A DNA stretch of 64,000 nucleotides from Phycisphaeraceae bacterium (GTDB taxonomy: Bacteria > Planctomycetota > Phycisphaerae > Phycisphaerales > UBA1924): NCBI GenBank assembly GCA_019636515.1, contig JAHBXI010000004.1, forward strand, positions 186,001 through 250,000, read 5' to 3'. A program made the translations under genes and the position numbers. Of this stretch, positions 37,112 through 47,400 are shown piece after piece. How positions within the stretch are numbered: position 1 is the stretch's first letter; every line of letters begins with the position of its first letter. The notes under the pieces were generated by a model. The model ran no database searches and was not told the origin of the DNA. It saw nothing but the letters and a program-made list of their open reading frames with translations.

Positions 37112-39325
37112 TCAGCAGCCCTGCTCGAACGCCAGGACGAAGGAGACAAAGTCGTCGAGATCAACAAAGCCCGAGCAGTCGAAATCGGTGGACTCGTCGC
37201 CATCCTCGAAGGCGCGGACAAAGGCGTCGTAGTCCTCGGTGTCCACGAAGCCCGACCCGTCGAAATCGGCCGGGCAGCGGGTGTTGCCGATGTACAGGAG
37301 GGCGTGGTAGGACTGGTCGGGGCTGAGTGGATTGCCGCTGCCCGAGGTCGGATCCTCGAAGGTCCCATCGTTGTTGTAGTCGTAGACGATCTTGGCGTTG
37401 AAGACCAGGCCGCCGAGGTTGAGGGAACTGCGGGTGTCGCGGGTCGGGCAGGTCGGCTGGTCGTTCCAGCCGCCGGCGACGATCATGTTGGACCAGGTGG
37501 TGGCCGAGTCGATCGAGTTGCTGTCGGCGACGCCCATGAACTGGACCTGGTAGCGGCGGCCGGAGTTGATGCCGTCGAAGGTATCGCCCAGTTCGACGAT
37601 CAGTTCGAGTTTCCAGCAACTGTTGTCGCGGTCGTAGATGCCGCGGATCAGGGCGCTGTCGAAATCGATGAAGGGGTTGCCGAACGAGTCGGCCTTGTTC
37701 AGGGCGACCGCGCCGGTGAACCAGATGTTCCCGGCCGAGTCGATCATCGGCGAGGAAAGGGACGGCCCGACGGGCGAGCCACCGGTGACTTCGAACAGGC
37801 TGGCGAGCCGGCCGATCGGGGCGTCGTACGTGGGGGAGAGGGGATTCAGGTCGACGACGCCGTCGAACTCGCCGGGGTCGCCGGTGAAGGCGATGCCGTC
37901 ATTACCGAAATCTCCGTAGATCGGCTTGCCGGAGAGGCCGGGGGTATCGACCCAGGCGGCGAGTTTCCACGTGCCGTTGACGTAGGGGGCGCCGCCATCG
38001 TCTTCAAAGACGGCGATCGCGTTGAAGGGGTTGGTCGCGGTGGCGGAGGAAGCCATCATCGCGGCGGCGAGCCGGGTGTAGTTGGCGGACTGGCCGAGGG
38101 CGACCTGGGAGTTTCCGCCGCGAGCGGCGACCTGGCTGCGGTAATTCTCGAAGACGCCGGTGTAGGCGAACGGGTCGCACGGATCGCTGATCCCGGGGGC
38201 CGGGGTCTTGGTGATCGCGTTGCCGACCAAGCCGTTGGCCCGGATGCCCCAGATGCTGATCGAATCGGTGGATCCGCCTCCGGCGTTGGACTGGGAGAGG
38301 ATTCCGCCGGTGGCGACCTCGTTGGGACCGCCCATCAGGGCGACGGGATACACGTGGACGCCGCCGCGGTGGTCGCCGGTTCCCGGGCGGTGGGCGACGG
38401 TGCTGGCGGTGTCGTTCACGGCGGTCTCGAAGACGTGGAGGCGGTCGAAGTTGGACCCCAGGACTCGGGAGACGCCCGCGAGGTTCTGGGCGAGGATGTT
38501 GGGGGTATTGTGCTGGACGGTGGCGCTGCGGTTGGCGTCGAGTGGTGGAACCAGGTCGATCCAGTCCGTCGCGGCGGCGTCGGTTCCGCCGATGTTGCGG
38601 ATCTGGTTGATGCTCGCGGGGTTTCGGGCGGGCATCTTGACGCGGAAGTAGTTGGTGCCGGTGATGCCGTTGACCGTGTCGGCGATGCCGAAGTTGTCGG
38701 CACGCATGGCAACGTTGCCCATCGCATCAACCCCGCCCAGGCCGAGTTGCGCGGTGTCGGGGTTGGCGAAGTTGGGCTGGTTCTGGGCGACCTGGTAGCG
38801 GGTGACGTAGAGGCGTGATGGGTAGGTCGTCTCGTACCCGAACATCGCCCCGATGATCCCGTTGTACTCGAACTGCCCGGTGTCACGGCCGAAATCGGCT
38901 ACGATCGCGGCCAGGCCGGTGTACGACTCGGGAGCGGGTGTCTGGCCGGGGATGAAGTTGATCGCGGCGTTCGGGTTCACGCCGAACCCCGGCCCGAACC
39001 ACTCGCCGTACGACGCGACCGGCGGGGTCAGGTTCTTGATGGCCGACGAACTCAGGCCCGCCGCCGAGGGGAAGTTGTTGAAGAACGTGGTGGTGCTCTT
39101 GTTGGTCTTGATGAGCGGGGCGATTCCGAACTTGGTGTTCCAGGAACCGAAGAGTTCGCCCATGTCAATCACGTACGACAGGCGCTGGGTCGTGGGGGCG
39201 GTGCCGTAGGCGTTGACCGCATCGCCGGGGAGGCCGGGCGTCCGGGAAACGCTGTCCTGGGCCAGGGCGGGGGCGGCCAGGCCGGCGAGGGCCACGACCG
39301 CGGCAACCATGTTGCGTGCTCTCAT
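37112..39325 (-). CDS. Large secreted protein with GC-type dockerin tail, unknown function
   Basis: This 737-residue protein starts at MRARNMVAAVVALAGLAAPALAQ, a clear signal peptide; AAGGAG lies 8 bases upstream, so longer forms are unlikely. The body is Asn/Gly/Thr/Ala-rich and beta-strand-like, without a recognised enzyme motif; it resembles long secreted proteins typical of Phycisphaerales. The C-terminus has CPADFDGSGFVDTEDYDAFV, then DFDCSGFVDLDDFVSFVLAF and a final Gly-Cys. These are two calcium-type EF-hand loops like those of the serine protease at 12 kb. The gene is a single unit with its own terminator. Confidence 0.8.
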   Translation of the reverse strand: MRARNMVAAVVALAGLAAPALAQDSVSRTPGLPGDAVNAYGTAPTTQRLSYVIDMGELFGSWNTKFGIAPLIKTNKSTTTFFNNFPSAAGLSSSAIKNLTPPVASYGEWFGPGFGVNPNAAINFIPGQTPAPESYTGLAAIVADFGRDTGQFEYNGIIGAMFGYETTYPSRLYVTRYQVAQNQPNFANPDTAQLGLGGVDAMGNVAMRADNFGIADTVNGITGTNYFRVKMPARNPASINQIRNIGGTDAAATDWIDLVPPLDANRSATVQHNTPNILAQNLAGVSRVLGSNFDRLHVFETAVNDTASTVAHRPGTGDHRGGVHVYPVALMGGPNEVATGGILSQSNAGGGSTDSISIWGIRANGLVGNAITKTPAPGISDPCDPFAYTGVFENYRSQVAARGGNSQVALGQSANYTRLAAAMMASSATATNPFNAIAVFEDDGGAPYVNGTWKLAAWVDTPGLSGKPIYGDFGNDGIAFTGDPGEFDGVVDLNPLSPTYDAPIGRLASLFEVTGGSPVGPSLSSPMIDSAGNIWFTGAVALNKADSFGNPFIDFDSALIRGIYDRDNSCWKLELIVELGDTFDGINSGRRYQVQFMGVADSNSIDSATTWSNMIVAGGWNDQPTCPTRDTRSSLNLGGLVFNAKIVYDYNNDGTFEDPTSGSGNPLSPDQSYHALLYIGNTRCPADFDGSGFVDTEDYDAFVRAFEDGDESTDFDCSGFVDLDDFVSFVLAFEQGC

Positions 39326-39671
39326 TCTCGAAACTCCTTGTTGAATTGATCCTGAACTCGTCTCTCTCGACACTCGGTTCACACTCCAGCGGGACGATCG
39401 GTGACCATCACGCCGCGACGGGAATTCATCGCGACGTGAAGGGTTCAACGTGATGCGTGACTCGTGATGCGGAGCCGTTCGATGGCGGACGGGCCATCCT
39501 GGCTCGCCGGGTTTACTGGTATCCCACGGGAGGCCTTACATTACGGAGGCCGCGCGAGGTCGGCCAGTGTGTTTTGATTTGGATTGCTCTAAATCCCGCT
39601 TGAGGCGACCGGTCGAAGCAGTCCCGACGAACGGCTCTTTCCCAGATTGACATACCCGTGACGTACGGCGT
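39326..39671. other. Intergenic region, promoter area of the dockerin-tailed protein gene
   Basis: The 346-base gap between two minus-strand genes contains a locally A/T-richer patch (39565-39600) and an inverted pair CGCGACGGGAATTCATCGCGACG (39414-39436). No gene is supported. The minus-strand promoter of the dockerin-tailed gene is presumably here, but no clear -35/-10 is visible. Confidence 0.4.
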
Positions 39672-40580
39672 CTATGAATGATCGGGTTCTGATAGCCGAA
39701 CAGAGAGTTCCGCGGCCAACGCGGTGTTGGAGCGGATAAGGGAGAGGTTGGCCCGCAGGGTCCGGCCCCCGGAAATCGTGTGGAGTTCCGCCAGGATTCG
39801 GGGGGTGATGTCCCTTCCAGAGGCATTGGCGGCGCGAGAAACGGCTTCTTGCAGCCAGCGTTCCCATAGGGTGGGGTCGATCGCGTCGGGTTCTGGGATC
39901 GGGTTGGCGATCACGATGCCCCGGCCGGTGCGGGCGAGTTCCGCCGAGATAAACCCCGCGAGGTCTTCGGGCTGGTCGAATCGTGCGTCCAGGGGCGAAT
40001 CGGACTCCCGGAGGTAGAAGGCGGGGAATCGATCGGTCCCGAAGCCCACGACGGGGATGCCGAGGGTTTCGAGCATCTCGCGTGTCGAGCCGACGTCGAG
40101 GATGGATTTGGTGCCGCTGGTGACGACGGCGACGGGGAACCTCGCCAGCGCGGCCAGGTCGCCGCTGACATCCCAGCGGCGTCCGAAGTCGCGGTGAGCC
40201 CCGCCCAGGCCTCCGGTGGCGAACAGGCGGATTCCCGCGGCGGCGGCGAATTCAAGGGTTGTTCCGACGGTGGTGGCGCCGTGCGAACGGCGGTGGATCA
40301 GGACGCCGATGTTCGAGGTGTTGGCCTTGGGGATGGTGTCGGCGTCCATGAGGATGCGGAGTTCCTCGTCGGTCATGCCGACGGTGGGGATTCCCGCGAC
40401 CAGGCCGATGAACGCGGGAGTCGCCCCGGCGGATCGGACGATTCCCGCGAGTTGGTGGGCGAGGGGCCGGGCGGCCTCACGCGGAACGCCGTGGAGGATC
40501 AGGGTGGTTTCGAGGGCGACGGCGGGGCGGCGGACCCTGTTGACGATGGCGTGTGTCGTGGCGTGAGATGGCTCGCTCAT
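39672..40580 (-). CDS. psuG: Pseudouridine-5'-phosphate glycosidase
   Basis: PsuG splits pseudouridine 5'-phosphate into uracil and ribose 5-phosphate during pseudouridine breakdown. The ~302-residue sequence has VALETTLILHGVPREA, ATPAFIGLVAGIPTVGMTDE, IPKANTSNIGVLIHRRSHGA, LFATGGLGGAHR, DVSGDLAALARFPVAVVTSG, KSILDVGSTREMLETLGIPVVGF and IVIANPIPEPDAI. All are typical. The start MSEPSHAT at 40580 is chosen; a longer upstream frame would overlap the divergent transporter. No pseudouridine kinase (psuK) is adjacent. Confidence 0.93.
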   Translation of the reverse strand: MSEPSHATTHAIVNRVRRPAVALETTLILHGVPREAARPLAHQLAGIVRSAGATPAFIGLVAGIPTVGMTDEELRILMDADTIPKANTSNIGVLIHRRSHGATTVGTTLEFAAAAGIRLFATGGLGGAHRDFGRRWDVSGDLAALARFPVAVVTSGTKSILDVGSTREMLETLGIPVVGFGTDRFPAFYLRESDSPLDARFDQPEDLAGFISAELARTGRGIVIANPIPEPDAIDPTLWERWLQEAVSRAANASGRDITPRILAELHTISGGRTLRANLSLIRSNTALAAELSVRLSEPDHS

Positions 40581-40638
40581 GATTGTGTATTCTGGCGGGC
40601 TCGCGTGTCCGCGTCCTGGTCTATTGCGGAGGAATCGG

Positions 40639-42360
40639 ATGAGCCTGATGGCGCTGGCATTGTGTGTCCTGGCGATCCTGGCGGCGGGGTACCTGCTGTA
40701 CGGGTCGTTCATTGCGCGTCAATACCGGCTTGACGATGCTCGCGTGACGCCCGCGACGGAGCGAAACGACGGGGTGGACTTTGTTCCGGCCCGTCCGTTT
40801 TATCTGCTTGGGCAGCATTTCTCGGCGATCGCGGCGGCGGGTCCGATCGTGGGTCCGATCGTGGCGTGCATGACGTTCGGGTGGCTTCCGTGCATGCTGT
40901 GGATTGTACTTGGAGTGGTGTTCATCGGGGCGGTCCATGATTTCTCGGCGCTGGTGGCGTCGGTGCGTCACAAGGCGAACTCGGTGGCGGAGATCGCACG
41001 CGAGCACCTCGGTCAGCGTGCGTTTCTGGCGATGGTCCTGTTCATATGGCTGGCGCTGGTGTACGTGATCGTGGCCTTTACGAGCGTGACGGCGGATACG
41101 TTCCGCGGCGTGTCGGAGGAACTGGCCGGCCTGGACGTGAGGTTCAACAAGGGCGGGGCCGTGGCGGCGGCCAGCACGATGTACCTGGCGCTGGCGCTGG
41201 TCATGGGGATCGTGCAAAGGGTGCTGCGACCGCCGATGTGGCTGCTGACGGCGGTGTTCGTCCCGGCGACGCTTGGCGTGGTGTGGCTTGGGACGAAAAT
41301 AGACACGGTCCTGTCGTTTGACGCTCCGGTGTGGCACGTGGCGATCCTGGTCTACTGCCTTGTGGCGGCGATGCTCCCGATGTGGCTCTTGCAGCAGCCG
41401 CGGGGGTACCTGGGCGGCTTCGTGCTGTACCTGGCGCTGGGGATCGGGGTGGCGGGGATTCTGCTGGGCGGTTTTGAGATCCGCCAGCCGGCGATCAAGC
41501 CGATGCCCGCGCCGGAAGTGATGAAACTCACGCAGCACATGTTCCCGTTCCTGTTCGTGACGATCGCGTGCGGGGCGTGCTCGGGCTTCCACGGGTTGAT
41601 CTGCGGAGGAACGACGAGCAAGCAGGTCGCGAAGGAGTCGCACTGCAAGCCCGTGGCGTTCGGGGCGATGCTTCTGGAGGGTTTCGTGGCGGTCATCGCG
41701 CTGGGCACGGTGATGATCGTGGCGCAGGACCAGGTCGGCGGTCGCGGCCCGTCGCAGTTGTACGGGGACGGGCTGGCGACGTTCCTGACGGTTCTGTTTC
41801 CCGAGTCGGTGCGACCGTCGCTGTTCGTGTTCGCGGCGACGTTCGGGGCGATGGCGTTCTCGACGTTCGTGTTCGATACGCTCGACGTGTCGGTGCGACT
41901 GGGCCGGTACCTTCTGCAGGAACTGACGGGGATCCGGTCGCGCGTGGCGGGCTTTTTCGCGGCTCTGGCAACGGTCTCGGCCCCGTTTGTGGTTCTGCGA
42001 ATCTCGGAGCCGGGTTCGTACCAGCGGTACTGGACGCTGTTTGGGACGTCGAACCAGTTGCTGGCCTCGTTGACGCTGCTGGGTATCAGCGTCTGGCTGG
42101 TGCGTGCGGGGAAGCGGTGCTGGTACACGGCGGTTCCGATGGTGTTCGTCATGTCGGTGACCCTGACGGCGCTGGTGATGCAGGTCGCCGAGGCGGCCCG
42201 GACGGTGCGCCAGCCGGGGATCGAGGCGTGGTCCTCGGCGTGGTGGGTGGCGTGGATGAACGGCGGGGTGTCGGTGGCGCTGGTCGTGCTTGCCGGGGTG
42301 TTCGTCGTGGAGGCGGTGCGTTCACTCCGGCGGCCGATCGATCGGCCGGCGGCTTTGTAA
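40639..42360 (+). CDS. cstA: CstA-family peptide/pyruvate transporter (carbon starvation protein)
   Basis: A polytopic membrane protein of 573 residues, shorter than E. coli CstA (about 700). Conserved CstA blocks are GVDFVPARPFYLLGQHFSAI, AAAGPIVGPIVACMTFGWLP, VHDFSALVASVRHKANSVAE and GACSGFHGLICGGTTSKQVA. About 14-16 membrane helices are visible. The family takes up pyruvate or peptides during starvation. GCGGAGG lies 6 bases before ATG 40639, so the earlier in-frame ATG that overlaps psuG is rejected. psuG is divergent, with 58 bases between the starts. Confidence 0.93.
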   Translation: MSLMALALCVLAILAAGYLLYGSFIARQYRLDDARVTPATERNDGVDFVPARPFYLLGQHFSAIAAAGPIVGPIVACMTFGWLPCMLWIVLGVVFIGAVHDFSALVASVRHKANSVAEIAREHLGQRAFLAMVLFIWLALVYVIVAFTSVTADTFRGVSEELAGLDVRFNKGGAVAAASTMYLALALVMGIVQRVLRPPMWLLTAVFVPATLGVVWLGTKIDTVLSFDAPVWHVAILVYCLVAAMLPMWLLQQPRGYLGGFVLYLALGIGVAGILLGGFEIRQPAIKPMPAPEVMKLTQHMFPFLFVTIACGACSGFHGLICGGTTSKQVAKESHCKPVAFGAMLLEGFVAVIALGTVMIVAQDQVGGRGPSQLYGDGLATFLTVLFPESVRPSLFVFAATFGAMAFSTFVFDTLDVSVRLGRYLLQELTGIRSRVAGFFAALATVSAPFVVLRISEPGSYQRYWTLFGTSNQLLASLTLLGISVWLVRAGKRCWYTAVPMVFVMSVTLTALVMQVAEAARTVRQPGIEAWSSAWWVAWMNGGVSVALVVLAGVFVVEAVRSLRRPIDRPAAL

Positions 42361-42396
42361 GGAGGTCGGGGCGCTCGCCGCGAGCCGTCCCGCACG

Positions 42397-44463
42397 ATGC
42401 CCATGCCCCGTTCCATCACCGACGTCATTGATCGAGTCAACAACGGCCTGCTGAGCGGGTGGCACGACCTGCTGGGCTCGGAGCCGCACGTGGCGGGCAC
42501 TCCCGGCGACGAGCGCGTGATCGAGCGGATCGAGCGCGCCTTTGAGCAGATGGGGCTGGAGGTCCGGCGGCACGAGTTCTGGGCGCTCCTGCCTCGTCCT
42601 CTCTCGGCGGTGCTGCAGATCCTCTCTCCCGAGCCGCGCGACCTGATCCTGCAGGAGAGCCCCCTGGACGACGACCGTTTCACGCGGCATCCCGCGCTCG
42701 ACCCGGGATGGAACGCGTTCAGCGGCAGCGGCGAGGCCACCGGCCCGGTGGTCTACGCGAACTACGGGCGTCGTGAGGACTTTGAACGTCTGGCGTCCCT
42801 GGGGGTGTCGGTTCGGGGGAGGATCGTGATCGCGCGATACGGAGGCAATTACCGCGGATTCAAGGCCAAGTTCGCGCAGGAGGCGGGCGCGGCGGGCCTG
42901 GTGATCTACACCGATCCCGCGGACGGCGGGTACACGCGCGGCCTGGTATATCCAGAAGGCGGATACGCCAACGAGACGTGCATCGAGCGAGGATCCCTGC
43001 TGACGCTCCCGTACGTGGGCGATGCGCTGACGCCGTTTGTTGAGGCGACGCGTGAGGCGCCCCGGCTCGACGTGTCGGCGGTGGGGCTGTGCACGATCCC
43101 CGTGCAGCCGATCGGGTACGGAGCGGCGCTGGAGATCATGAAGCGGATGTCGGGCTCCGCGGTGGCCGAGCACGCGACGACCCGTTCGTGGCAGGGAGGT
43201 CTGCCGGTGCCGTACCGCTTCACCGGTGGGGAGACCCTGCGGGTGCGGATCAAGGTCGAGCAGGACCGCGAGGTTCGGCGTTCGGCGAACGTCATCGGCC
43301 TGTTGAAAGGCGCCGTCGAGCCGGACCGGATGGTGGTGGTGGGGTGCCACCACGACGCCTGGGGTTTCGGGGCGTCGGACCCGCTCGCGGGGACGATCAC
43401 CCTGATGGAGGCGGCGCGGGTGATCGCGGAGGCGTCGGCGGGCGGGCGGGCGCCCCGTCGGACGATTGCTTTTTGCGCCTGGGGCGCGGAGGAGTTCGGG
43501 ATCATCGGATCGACCGAGTGGGTCGAGGGGCACCGCGACATGCTCTCGTCGGAGGCCGTCGCGTATCTGAACCTTGACATGGCGGCGATGGGCGTGGAAT
43601 TCGGGGCGTCATCGGGGCCTTCGATCCGGCGCGTGATCGCGCGTACCGCGGCGGATGTTCGCCAGGCGCGCGACCCTTCGCGGAGCGTGCTGGAGGCGTG
43701 GATGGCCCGGTCGAAGGACGCGGGCGATCCGGGGATGCCGGCGTTTGGCGACCTGGGCGGCGGTTCGGACCACGTGGCGTTCTGGTGCCATGTCGGGGTG
43801 GCATCGGCGGGTCTGGGGGCCGGAGGTTCGCTGGGCACCAGTTACCACTCGATCTATGACACGCTTGAATGGTACCGGCGCGTGGTGGGGAACGACTACG
43901 AGCCCGCGGCGATGATCACCCGGATGGCCGCGGGGACCGCGCTGCGACTGGCCGACGAGCCGGTTGCCCCGATCGAGCCGCACGCGGCCGTGGCATCGTT
44001 TCGACGCCATCTGCGGGATATCTCGGCCCGCGGCGCCTCGGCGGGGTTGTGGGAAGCCCCGTCGGTGGCAACGAGCGGGTCGCCGGATCCGCTTGGCCCG
44101 GTCGCCGAGCCGCTCGCGGGGATCGATGATGACGCCCGAGAAACCGAGTCGGTCGTGCGTCGCGCGGTGTTGCCCTGGCTTGGGTCCGAGGCGGCGTTGG
44201 GCGAGCCCGAACGGATCGACCGCACGGGTCGCCTGCTGGCGACGGATCGAGCGTGGGTGGCGCCGGGCGGCCTGCCCGACCGCCCGTGGTTCCGCAACAC
44301 GTTTGCCGCGCCCGATCGTGATTCGGGGTACGCCGCGTGGATGCTTCCGCTGCTGCGGGCGGCGGTCGAAAACAAGGATGCGGAGGAGGCGCGGTCCGCG
44401 TTGGCGGTCTACGGGGGGGTGATGCGGTCGCTGCGGGAGGTCGTCGAGGTTCCGGGGGAGTAA
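42397..44463 (+). CDS. M28 peptidase of glutamate carboxypeptidase II / PSMA type
   Basis: The 688-residue protein has a PA-like protease-associated domain (about residues 95-250, with GRIVIARYGGNYRGFKAKFA), an M28 catalytic domain and a C-terminal dimerisation-like domain. The zinc ligands of the family are all visible: His and Asp in CHHDAWGFGASDPLAG, the GAEEFG pair, Asp in YLNLDMAAMG and His in TSYHSIYDTLEWY. No signal peptide is clear, so it may be cytoplasmic or exported by another route. It is probably a carboxy- or aminopeptidase. It starts 37 bases after the transporter gene. Confidence 0.9.
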   Translation: MPMPRSITDVIDRVNNGLLSGWHDLLGSEPHVAGTPGDERVIERIERAFEQMGLEVRRHEFWALLPRPLSAVLQILSPEPRDLILQESPLDDDRFTRHPALDPGWNAFSGSGEATGPVVYANYGRREDFERLASLGVSVRGRIVIARYGGNYRGFKAKFAQEAGAAGLVIYTDPADGGYTRGLVYPEGGYANETCIERGSLLTLPYVGDALTPFVEATREAPRLDVSAVGLCTIPVQPIGYGAALEIMKRMSGSAVAEHATTRSWQGGLPVPYRFTGGETLRVRIKVEQDREVRRSANVIGLLKGAVEPDRMVVVGCHHDAWGFGASDPLAGTITLMEAARVIAEASAGGRAPRRTIAFCAWGAEEFGIIGSTEWVEGHRDMLSSEAVAYLNLDMAAMGVEFGASSGPSIRRVIARTAADVRQARDPSRSVLEAWMARSKDAGDPGMPAFGDLGGGSDHVAFWCHVGVASAGLGAGGSLGTSYHSIYDTLEWYRRVVGNDYEPAAMITRMAAGTALRLADEPVAPIEPHAAVASFRRHLRDISARGASAGLWEAPSVATSGSPDPLGPVAEPLAGIDDDARETESVVRRAVLPWLGSEAALGEPERIDRTGRLLATDRAWVAPGGLPDRPWFRNTFAAPDRDSGYAAWMLPLLRAAVENKDAEEARSALAVYGGVMRSLREVVEVPGE

Positions 44464-44473
44464 GGGTGTTGTC

Positions 44474-47400
44474 TTACTTGCCCTCGAACCAGTCCTTGCC
44501 GATGTGGGCGTCGGCCACGAGGGGGACGCACAGTTCCATGGCCCGCTGCATGCGGTCAACGACGAGGTCCCGGGCGGCGAGGGCGGATTCGTGCGGCACC
44601 TCGAAGACCAGTTCATCGTGAATCTGCAGGAGCATGCGGACGCCGGCGGGGGCGTTTGATGCCTGGTGATCGTTGAAGACCCGGTACAGGTCCACCATCG
44701 CGAGTTTGATGAGGTCCGCGGCCGAGCCCTGGACCACGCTGTTGATGGCGGTGCGTTCGGCGAGCGATCGGCGTGAGGGGTTGTTCGATTCGATGTCGGG
44801 GATCATGCGTCGGCGGTGGAGCATGGTCTCGACGTAGCCCAGGCGACGGGCCTGCTGGACGCACTCTTCGAGGAAGGTGGTGATCCCGGCAAAGCGGCGT
44901 TTGTATCCGTCGATGATCTGGGCGGCGGCCTTGTCCGTGACTCCCAGCCGTCGCGCCAGTCCGTAGGGGGTGATGCCGTAGACGATGCCGAAGTTGACCA
45001 TCTTGGCCCCGGATCGCTGGTCGCGGGTGACCTGTTCGGGGCGTACGCCGTGGATCTGTGCGGCGACCTCGGTGTGGATATCGGCCCCGGTGCGGAACGC
45101 CTCGATCAGGCCGGGGTCTTTGGAGAGGTGTGCGAGCAGGCGGAGTTCGATCTGGGAGTAGTCCGCCGTGACCAGGACGTGTCCCGGCGCGGCGACGAAG
45201 GCTTTGCGGATCTCGCGTCCGATCTCGGTGCGGATGGGGATGTTCTGGAGGTTCGGGTCGCTGGAAGCGAGGCGTCCGGTCGCCGCGACGGTCTGGTTGA
45301 AACTCGAGTGGACGCGTCGGGTGCGTGGGTGGATCGCCTCCTTGAGCGCGACGAGGTAGGTGCTGACGAGTTTGCTGAGTTGCCGGTACTCAAGGATCAG
45401 GGCGGGGATCGGGGAGGTGACGGCGTCGTTCTCGGCGAGTTTTTCGAGGACTTCCGCGTCGGTTGAATAGCCGGTCTTGGTTTTTTTGACGGGCTTTATG
45501 CCCAGGCCCGGCGTGGGGTCTCCCGGCGAGTGAAAGAGCGCGGCGGCGAGTTGGCGCGGCGAATCGGGGTCGAAGGTTCTCCCGATGGATCGTTGAGATT
45601 CTTCGTCAAGGCGATGGGTGATTGCCTGGAGCCGTTCGACGAGTCGGACGCGCTGACGGTCGAGTTCGTCCGGATCGACGAGGATGCCGTTCCATTCCAG
45701 TTCGGCCAGGACCTCGACCAGGGGCATCTCGACGCCGGCGAACAGGGGCATAAGGCCCATCGCCCGCAGTTGGGGGAGCATGGCGAGGGCGAGTTGAAGC
45801 GTCATGTCGGCGTCGGCGGCGGCGTACGGGGTGGCGAGTTCGACGGGGACGGTGGCGAAGGAGCGTTGCGTTTTCCCCGCCCCGATGAGTTCGCTGATGG
45901 ACTGCTTTGACCGCCCGAGATAGACCTGTCCGAGGGCGTCGAGGCTGTGGCTCGAGCGGGACGAGTCGATGAGGTAACTGGCGACCATCGTGTCGCATGG
46001 TGTCGGAGCGGCGGCGGGCTCGTCGGCGCGCGGGGAGTGGTTTTTCGTGGCGAGTCGTATCGCCACCCCGGCCCGGCGCAGGACGAGCAGGTCGTACTTG
46101 AGATTGTGCGCGTACAGGGACCTGGCCGGGTCGGTCAGGACCGGGGCAAGAACTTCAAGGATCGTTTTTTCGTCGAGGTGCCGGGCAGGTTCCGGGGAAC
46201 GGATGGGGATGTAATACGCCTCGCCGGGCACGACGGCGACGGAGATCCCGCACAGGTCCGCGTCGTGCGGCGCGAGCGAGGTCGTCTCGGTGTCGATGGC
46301 CAGGGCGGGCGAGGCATGCAGTCGGCGGACAAGCGCATCGAGTTCCTCTCGGGTTCTGACGCAGGTGTATCGGCCGGAGATGGCTTCGGTGGCGGCCGGG
46401 ATCTGGGCTTGGTCGCGTGGGTTCCCGTGGTCGGCGTGTGTTGGCGGGCCCGCGTGGGCGGGGCTTATCACGCTCGGCGCGTCGGGGGAGCGGTCCTGTT
46501 CCATCGCCTCGAAAAGCCCACCGAATCCATCGGCCTGCTTTCGGGATCGAGATGCCCGTGCGCCGCCGGCGCCGGCATTGGTGCCCGTGGACAAGACCTG
46601 GGGCCGCGCTTTGGGAGAGATTCCCGGGTGGGTGGATCCGGCGTCGTAGACGGCGGAGACCCCGCGTGCGGAGAGAATGGTCCGCACGTCGTCCTGGTAG
46701 CGGTTGAAACCCAGTTCCTTGAGGATGGGCAGGAGCCGCTCGAGGCGGAACGACGAGGCCGAGGCCGCGGAGAGATCGAACAAGACCGGGACATCGTGTC
46801 GGAGCGTGATCAGTTCCCGGCTGATTCCCAGGTGCGGGATCGCGGCCTTGACGTTCTCGGCCTGCTTGCCTTTGAGTTGATCGGCGTGAGACAGCAGGGC
46901 ATCGAGTGAGCCGTGCTCGGCGATGAGTTTTGCCGCGGTCTTCTCGCCCACGCCCGACACACCGGGGACGTTGTCCACGGTATCGCCCATCAACGTGAGC
47001 ATGTCGATGACCTGGGAGGGCCTCAGGCCGGTCTGCTCCCGCAGGGCGGCGGCGTCGGTGATCGTGCCGGCGTGGATATCGACCAGGGCGACGCCGGGCG
47101 TGGCCAGCGCGGGGTTGCTCGGGTCGGGGACCTGGGCGGGCTCGTCGAGCAACTGCTTGAGGTCCTTGTCCTTGCTCACCATGCGGACGGCGACGTCGGG
47201 GTGGCCACGCCGGATCATGGTGACGACGGTGGCGATGACGTCGTCGGCCTCGAAGCCCTCGACCCCCAGCACGGGGACCCCGATCGCCTCCAGCAGGGCA
47301 AGGCATCGGCGGACCTGGGGTTCGAGGTCCTCGGGTGGTTCGGCACGGGTTGCCTTGTACTCGGGGTAGATCCGGGATCGGAAGGTGCCTCGATCGCCGG

